DNA from: Phoronis ovalis
Taxonomy: Eukaryota > Phoronida > Phoronidae
Assembly: GCA_028565635.1 (NCBI GenBank)
Contig: JAOXYB010068911.1
Location: forward strand, 1 to 10,034
Direction: 5' to 3'
Length of the DNA stretch: 10,034 bases
The translations under genes and the position numbers were made by a program. The notes below the pieces were generated by a model, which searched no databases, had not been told where the DNA came from, and saw only the letters and a program-made list of their open reading frames with translations. Below, piece by piece: positions 7,601 through 10,034 of the stretch (its first letter is position 1; each line of letters begins with the position of its first letter).

Positions 7601-8947
7601 ATTTATTTGGATAGTATTCAATTTTGTTGATTCAGTGCAAGAGAAATGATCATAATGATAGTTTTCAATGTAGTATAATTAATGTAATTTTTGAACTGGT
7701 AACTGTCGATGGTGATGTCATTCTTGACAACATTTTAAAATTAACTAAATGATAGACAAAGAATTATCAGAAAGAGATTTGGGATTACTTGTGTATTTTC
7801 TTTGGTTACAATCACACATAATTAATTCTAGCTACCTCCTCGTCCGTTCCGTGACTGTAATACACATGACCACTTTGCTGATATCTATACATATACATAC
7901 CTGCAGCATACAGAGGCAATCTTGTTATGACGGAATCACGAGTTGACACAGATGCACAATCGGCATGACCTTGATAGGCTGCAAAATCAAGTGCCGTACC
8001 ACCTGACATGTATGAAAACAGTAGGTGTAAAATTGGGAAAGATGTATCTAAATAGTTCAAACAGTTGCAATTAGTACAGCATAAAACGTTAGGTTAAAAC
8101 AGTTCAAAATATTAGTAATAGTCCAACAATATATTTGCATTGACAATTTCGATGTATGACATTTCGTGTCTTAAACAGTATTTATCCATGAGCACCACTT
8201 GTTATCTCATTAGATAATAAGATTCAGTTGCAATACATTAGAGGTTTTAGAAAAGTCATGACTCCTTTGCAAATTCTGTATATAACATTTTAATGGAATT
8301 GCTTGGTTTTATTTTTTACACAGTAAACAGCAACTGTCAGTACTGCTACTTCTTTCAAACTGAAAAAAAAACAGAAAGTGAACCTTGTTCTCTTACTTGT
8401 TGCAAATCAAATTATTAATTCTACTGCTCCACCAAAGCTAGTTTTGGAAATGACTGCAAGGTAAAATTTAAATCATTCCTACACAATGAGTGATATCTTA
8501 CCCAAAAACATATCCCTAGATCTCATCTAACATTAAAACTTATCTACTACTGATATATGACAATTTTAACAGCGGGGTGTGTCTGTGGTACTGAAGAGTA
8601 ACTAGACTAACTATCCAAATATAGCTGTTTTTAGTCAGCAAATACTAAGATGAAAAACTTCAATCTTGTTATCAGTATCTGTGAAAGAAACAAACATTTA
8701 CTATTAGTCCAGACTGTACACACGAAAATGCATGGTAACATACCTGTCCTTTATGATTCATAGCATTAAGTGAGGCTCCGTAAGTAATGAGTTCATTCAC
8801 GACAATATCTTGTCCGTTAAGACATGCCACATGAAGACTTGTGTTACCGTACGTGTTCACAGCATCCACTTCAACATCCAGCTCAAGTAGAAGTTTAATG
8901 ACGCTGATCTGACTGCTGGCTGCTGCAGCATGCAGGGGTGTGTACAT
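1516..8947 (-). CDS. ANKRD28: Split gene for an ANKRD28/44/52-type ankyrin scaffold, 3' part (ten exons)
   Basis: In vertebrates this family forms the ankyrin-repeat regulatory subunit of the PP6 holoenzyme (PP6 catalytic subunit, SAPS-domain PPP6R subunit, ankyrin subunit), a cytosolic scaffold. Ten exons on the minus strand encode about 14 ankyrin repeats plus a C-terminal tail. Hallmarks match the family in order: [58 protein letters not shown] and the family-specific [10 protein letters not shown] followed by VADCLALLL. Nine exons (7901-8002 down to 1516-1619) are joined by GT-AG introns with matching phases (1,2,0,1,2,0,2,1) and have no stop or frameshift, giving 439 residues. The tenth, 8744-8947, ends in phase 0 while the next exon needs phase 1, and about 300 residues of the family protein are missing between them. 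The 5' end lies beyond 10034. The symbol names the family; which paralogue it is cannot be told. Confidence 0.88.
1788..1895 (+). repeat. Stretch related to the interior of the TIR element
   Basis: This stretch reads tattctgtctgcc, tttatctata, gcaag, gatat, gagtcatcatgat and aggtgacgatg in order; 2531-2632 inside the TIR element reads tattctgtgctgcc, tttatctata, gcaag, gatat, gagtcataatgat and aggcgacgatg. The order and spacing suggest a diverged direct copy with small indels. No inverted ends were found around this copy, so it may be a fragment of a related element. Confidence 0.45.
2185..2990 (-). repeat. 36-bp minisatellite at the exon/intron junction, split by an insertion
   Basis: The plus-strand unit is approximately actgatcacaacttactg followed by aagcatgcagaataatgt. 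Period 36: unit starts at 2185, 2221, 2257 and 2293, then (after a 478-bp interruption) at 2819, 2855, 2891, 2933 (after a 42-bp step) and 2969. The first two left units are identical. On the minus strand the array begins in the exon ending at 2985, and most units carry GTAAGT or a close variant at the place of the exon's donor gtacgt. Each unit also contains the palindromes TGATCA and GCATGC in most copies. Confidence 0.9.
2316..2793. mobile_element. Non-autonomous TIR element (MITE-like), 478 bp
   Basis: The element has terminal inverted repeats of 64 bp (2316-2379 and 2730-2793), 54 of 64 positions matching by hand count. The outer 17 bp (CAGTCTGAATAAATCCA) are perfect. It is flanked by identical 9-bp copies of aacttactg (2307-2315 and 2794-2802), as expected for a target-site duplication, and it interrupts one unit of the 36-bp array. 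No transposase reading frame is present, so it would depend on an enzyme encoded elsewhere. A 9-bp duplication is compatible with Mutator-like or Merlin-like families, 8 bp plus a chance match with hAT; the superfamily is not settled. Confidence 0.82.
2985..3208 (-). CDS. Exon, last ankyrin repeats and family C-cap
   Basis: The 224-bp exon follows gttttgtttttag (phase 2 in). It encodes [40 protein letters not shown] and [20 protein letters not shown], then [14 protein letters not shown]. The human match is [39 protein letters not shown] and [17 protein letters not shown] is diagnostic of the family. I place the donor at TTCA/gtacgt (2984-2983, phase 1), which joins in frame to the tail exon at 1619. 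Without splicing, translation would stop after three more residues at the TAA at 2974-2976. An alternative phase-1 donor is CCGG/gtagca (about 3020). Confidence 0.9.
3209..3531 (-). other. Intron, 323 bp
   Basis: The intron runs from gtaagtatc to gttttgtttttag (3209-3210). No coding sequence was seen. An open frame continues upstream of the acceptor (up to 3288), but it lacks family resemblance and is intron read-through. Confidence 0.78.
3532..3614 (-). CDS. Short exon, ankyrin repeat ([13 protein letters not shown])
   Basis: The 83-bp exon lies between atatttttcag and donor AAGAC/gtaagt (phase 0 in, phase 2 out). It encodes [20 protein letters not shown] then IQNFESK. The family has GHETSALLILEKITDRNLIN at this place. 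It was too short to be seen as an open frame; its splice phases fit both neighbours, giving HASLG/QHENA and [13 protein letters not shown]. Confidence 0.9.
3615..4466 (-). other. Intron, 852 bp
   Basis: The intron runs from gtgagt to aatatttttcag (3615). Its first 170 bases are the intronic part of the 41-bp array. The rest is A+T-rich with no recognised exon or gene on either strand. Confidence 0.75.
4294..4498 (-). repeat. 41-bp minisatellite, 5 units, spanning the exon/intron junction
   Basis: Five units with an exact 41-bp period start from the exon that ends at 4467 and run into its intron. Each unit contains the coding stretch around CATCATGCTT and the donor. The GT positions (minus strand) are 4466-4465 (gtgagt, in use), 4425-4424 (gtgagt), 4384-4383 (changed to AT, dead), 4343-4342 (gtgaac) and 4302-4301 (gtgagc). 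Units diverge progressively away from the exon. Because 41 is not a multiple of 3, each further donor would change the frame. Confidence 0.92.
4467..4692 (-). CDS. Exon, two and a third ankyrin repeats; source of the 41-bp array
   Basis: The 226-bp exon lies between tttacttgcag and donor TTGGGG/gtgagt (phase 2 in, phase 0 out). It encodes [60 protein letters not shown] and [15 protein letters not shown]. Human matches are GRTPLHAAAFTDHVECLQLLL, TPLMMAAENG and SKNTALHLACSKG. The last 30 or so bases of the exon plus the donor are the outermost unit of a tandem repeat. The donor at 4465-4466 is the one that joins in frame to [10 protein letters not shown]; use of the next donor (4424-4425) would add [12 protein letters not shown] and then a stop. 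Confidence 0.93.
4693..5341 (-). other. Intron, 649 bp, with a small inverted repeat
   Basis: The intron runs from gtaagt (5341-5336) to tgtttacttgcag (4693). No exon was seen. It holds perfect 12-bp inverted arms (4929-4940 and 4990-5001) described separately. Confidence 0.75.
4929..5001. repeat. Small hairpin-forming inverted repeat
   Basis: The arm ctacagtcagat at 4929-4940 is the exact reverse complement of atctgactgtag at 4990-5001, with a 49-bp spacer. Weaker similarity continues outside the arms (gcgtgcgctcag near 4907 against gcatgcacttgag on the other strand near 5023). It could be a degraded foldback or MITE remnant; there is no clear target duplication. Confidence 0.45.
5342..5513 (-). 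CDS. Exon, ankyrin repeats with FSPLHCA
   Basis: The 172-bp exon lies between tttatctag and donor GGGAG/gtaagt (phase 1 in, phase 2 out). It encodes [40 protein letters not shown] and [18 protein letters not shown]. The human counterpart runs [38 protein letters not shown]. The extended loop between repeats, a family peculiarity, is present. The exon is too short-framed to appear as an obvious long open frame, and was found by following the splice phases. Confidence 0.92.
5514..6034 (-). other. Intron, 521 bp
   Basis: The intron runs from gtaaga (6034-6029) to gtttatctag (5514). It is A+T-rich with no coding sequence recognised; the open frame that continues from the upstream exon past the donor (to about 5883) lacks ankyrin pattern and is read-through. 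A small palindromic run, tttaaatatttaaaaatattaaatattt, is at about 5982-6009 (given here only as a simple A/T motif). Confidence 0.75.
6035..6248 (-). CDS. Exon, two ankyrin repeats ([11 protein letters not shown])
   Basis: The 214-bp exon starts in phase 0 and ends in phase 1 at AATG/gtaaga. It encodes [57 protein letters not shown] and [15 protein letters not shown] (the last Gly is split with the next exon). The family gives [31 protein letters not shown] and GYTALHWACYNG. The longer, acidic linker NESESN replaces the AASMDANP-type linker of vertebrates. As in 7901-8002, the Thr of a TPxH motif is Leu (LPIHLSA). Confidence 0.92.
6249..6336 (-). other. Short intron, 88 bp
   Basis: The shortest intron of the locus, from gtaagtttcc to atctttttaag. 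The acceptor uses AAG rather than CAG after a moderate pyrimidine tract. The join is phase 0 and restores RTALHRG followed by [14 protein letters not shown], exactly as in the family, which supports this acceptor. Confidence 0.85.
6337..6454 (-). CDS. Exon, ankyrin repeat with [11 protein letters not shown]
   Basis: The 118-bp exon lies between aatatttcag and donor AGGC/gtaagt. It encodes [20 protein letters not shown], then [19 protein letters not shown]. Human ANKRD28 has TPLMLSVLNGHTDCVYSLL and GRTALHRGA at the same point, so the family assignment is especially clear here. It enters in phase 2 (its first G completes AAG, Lys) and leaves in phase 0. Confidence 0.93.
6455..7486 (-). other. 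Intron, 1032 bp
   Basis: The intron runs from donor gtaggt (7486-7481) to acceptor atatttcag (6455-6457) on the minus strand. No coding sequence was found on either strand; short open stretches have no family resemblance. It contains a short CAG run at 6893-6906, a somewhat more G+C-rich patch at about 6540-6700, and a palindromic pair AGGTCA/TGACCT spaced by 10 bp at 6588-6609. Confidence 0.75.
7487..7565 (-). CDS. Exon, single ankyrin repeat core
   Basis: The 79-bp exon lies between gtttatttcag and donor GAAAA/gtaggt. It enters in phase 1, completing an Ala codon with the previous exon, and leaves in phase 2, completing Lys with the next. It encodes [20 protein letters not shown] then GDEQE, the body of an ankyrin repeat starting LPLYAA in the exon before. 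The match to the family (ATNGHSECLRLL and onward) is in the correct order. An in-frame TAG sits immediately inside the intron, so the donor phase matters; AA/gtaggt is the only choice that joins properly to [10 protein letters not shown]. Confidence 0.87.
7901..8002 (-). CDS. Exon with a shortened ankyrin repeat
   Basis: The 102-bp exon (phase 1 in, phase 1 out) lies between catacatgtcag and donor GCAG/gtatgt. It reads [15 protein letters not shown], then [18 protein letters not shown]. The family counterpart is GRTPLDLAAFKGHVEC, then VDVLINQGAS plus a link to RTPIHAAA (human, from memory). About eight residues, essentially the second helix of the repeat, are missing, while the reading frame is kept. 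The Thr of the following TPLH motif is Leu here. The clean splice sites and frame argue that it is a real exon. The shortening may be a lineage feature or a sign of relaxed constraint. Confidence 0.82.
8003..8743 (-). other. Intron or gap where the middle ankyrin exons should be
   Basis: This 741-bp stretch separates an exon matching the N-terminal third of the family from one matching the C-terminal half. The vertebrate proteins have about 300 more residues here. Reading the minus strand, I find no LHxAA-type coding sequence and no assembly-gap Ns. Several good acceptor-like tracts exist, such as ttgtttctttcacag (near 8680), ttttaccttgcag (near 8463) and ctgtttttttttcag (near 8360), but what follows each soon meets stops and shows no ankyrin pattern. 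Direct splicing of the flanking exons would shift the frame and reach a TAA inside 7901-8002. Confidence 0.6.
8744..8947 (-). CDS. Exon encoding two N-terminal-third ankyrin repeats
   Basis: The 204-bp exon (68 codons, phase 0 at both ends) lies between acceptor tttatttcag and donor CAG/gtatgt. It encodes [13 protein letters not shown], then [40 protein letters not shown] and [15 protein letters not shown]: one full ankyrin repeat and most of a second. By memory of human ANKRD28 this corresponds to roughly residues 205-272 ([12 protein letters not shown], then GNTPLHVACYNGQDVVVNEL). The first codon is an ATG directly after the acceptor; it stands where the family has an ordinary residue before YTPLH, so it is probably not the start codon, although an automatic predictor might choose it. 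The phase-0 donor does not fit the phase-1 start of the next recognised exon. Confidence 0.9.
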
Positions 8948-10034
8948 CTGAAATAAATAAAAAATACATCCAATAGTGTCTACTCATGAATGTCTAATCC
9001 TGCCTCCCATCTCCTAATATTACACACAAAAACCAAGCACACATTCAACTGTAGAAATTGTGACAAATCTTCAAAAATAAAAATAAGTGTTAATGTTTAG
9101 AATTTTACAGTTGAGATGGTGTACAATATATCATAGTTTATTTCAGATAAACCTGTAATAGTGTAGTGTGCATGTTTAGAAAACCAGGAAAACAGAGTTT
9201 ATCAACTAATGTAGAATAGCAGTGAAAAGACTACAGATGAATTTTCACTCAGGTCAAAAAAAAATTATTTGCAATCACAACAATCCTCTATACTGCAAAA
9301 TAGTGGCCCATCAACACAAGGAGCTTGGAACATTTACAAGGACTGGACTGACAAACACTCTGAGGTTGCCAGTTCTTATGAAGTTATCTTTCTTTCTTTG
9401 TAATTTTAAGATTTACTTGACTAAATGATTTTATTTGATGCAATCATTATCAGCAGCAAACTTAGCAATGCTACAGTGAAAAATAATTAAATTTATTTTA
9501 CCATAAATTACAATAAAAATGTTACCGCAATAATAACAATATTACCATGACATATAAATACAGTTACATACATTTTTACATAATTTTGCATGTATTCCTA
9601 GTAGTAAGGACAAGACTGCACAATAAATTAACTGGTAGTGTATGAAAGGGTGTACACTCACATTATGAAGAGATAATAGTTCAGGAGTCTAATGCTCTAC
9701 TTTGGGCATTCTTGTCATACAGCGACTTTTACATATTTTCATAGCTTGAATGAATTCATACCTTAAAGTTGGATTGGGAGTCTAATGGTGTACTTAGGCC
9801 ATGATACCTATTACAGTCACCCACATTTCTTTTTTACAAGTGCCCCCCCCTCCAATATAACTACAATCAGAAACACCATTATAAAATATTTCCCGTTACC
9901 TGTAGATATAATTTTAATGATAAATGTTTGAGTTTAGTAATACTTATAGTGTTCAACTATATAGTGCTCAACTGCTCAACCCTCAGAGATCATAAACACA
10001 TCAAGATCATATAATCTCTTTGCAGGATTAAAGC
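8948..10034 (-). other. Intron (partial), no exon recognised
   Basis: On the minus strand this stretch lies upstream of the acceptor at 8948-8949 (tttatttcag before ATGTAC). The family would place further N-terminal ankyrin repeats (an HWAA-type repeat, for example) in the preceding exon, but no TPLH-like coding sequence was found on the minus strand, so that exon lies outside the window. The region is A+T-rich with short poly-A/T runs and an eight-C run near 9843-9850. A diverged direct repeat around the words ggagtctaatg (about 9684 and 9778) is the only internal structure noticed. No gene is seen on the plus strand. Confidence 0.6.

Noticed and set aside
7812-7900. Continuation of the minus-strand frame past 7901 ([10 protein letters not shown] and onward)
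   Set aside because: A canonical donor gtatgt at 7900 ends the exon and joins in phase to YNGHADC at 7565; the continuation has no ankyrin character.
8398-8462. Stretch between a good acceptor (ttttaccttgcag) and donor (gtaagag) in the middle gap
   Set aside because: All three frames contain stops and no ankyrin pattern is convincing, so it is not the missing exon.
8540-8590. Possible relic exon after acttcag (minus strand) reading [11 protein letters not shown]
   Set aside because: It resembles TPLHLAA only in part, meets a stop after about 16 codons, and has no matching donor or phase. Chance is sufficient.
9684-9811. Possible upstream exon near the two ggagtctaatg words (minus-strand STPLDSQSNF before gtatga)
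   Set aside because: The stretch would be under 50 bp, does not resemble the expected preceding repeat of the family, and looks like part of a local diverged duplication.

Overview
The window is nuclear DNA from an animal and carries most of the 3' half of one split gene, read on the minus strand. The evidence is: short exons (79-226 bp) bounded by GT-AG splice sites, introns from 88 to 1365 bp, sequence roughly two-thirds A+T by eye, and a protein of the ANKRD28/ANKRD44/ANKRD52 family. That family consists of long ankyrin-repeat scaffold subunits of protein phosphatase 6. The exons are clearly diverged from the vertebrate genes and no vertebrate interspersed repeat is recognisable, so an invertebrate (for example a lophotrochozoan or cnidarian) is the best guess. 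The phylum cannot be settled from the sequence.

Layout, in the direction of transcription (right to left): 8948-10034 is intron with no recognised exon. One exon at 8744-8947 encodes two ankyrin repeats from the N-terminal third of the family protein. The next recognisable exon, 7901-8002, already belongs to the C-terminal half. The intervening block of about 300 residues (8-10 repeats in the vertebrate proteins) is absent, and the two exons do not share a splice phase. From 7901-8002 onward nine exons join without a break: 7901-8002, 7487-7565, 6337-6454, 6035-6248, 5342-5513, 4467-4692, 3532-3614, 2985-3208, 1516-1619. They give 439 residues ending in an acidic serine-rich tail (SSDSDQFY). 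A candidate polyadenylation signal lies at 1274-1279. From 1 to about 1270 no gene is visible, only diverged inverted and direct repeats.

The most unusual structure is in two introns. In each, an exon's 3' end together with its 5' splice site has become the unit of a tandem array that runs into the intron: five 41-bp units at 4294-4498, and about eight to nine 36-bp units between 2185 and 2990. The second array is split by a 478-bp element (2316-2793) with 64-bp terminal inverted repeats and a perfect 9-bp target duplication. It looks like a non-autonomous DNA transposon that landed inside the minisatellite. No bacterial, plasmid, phage, CRISPR, tRNA or rRNA feature was seen.
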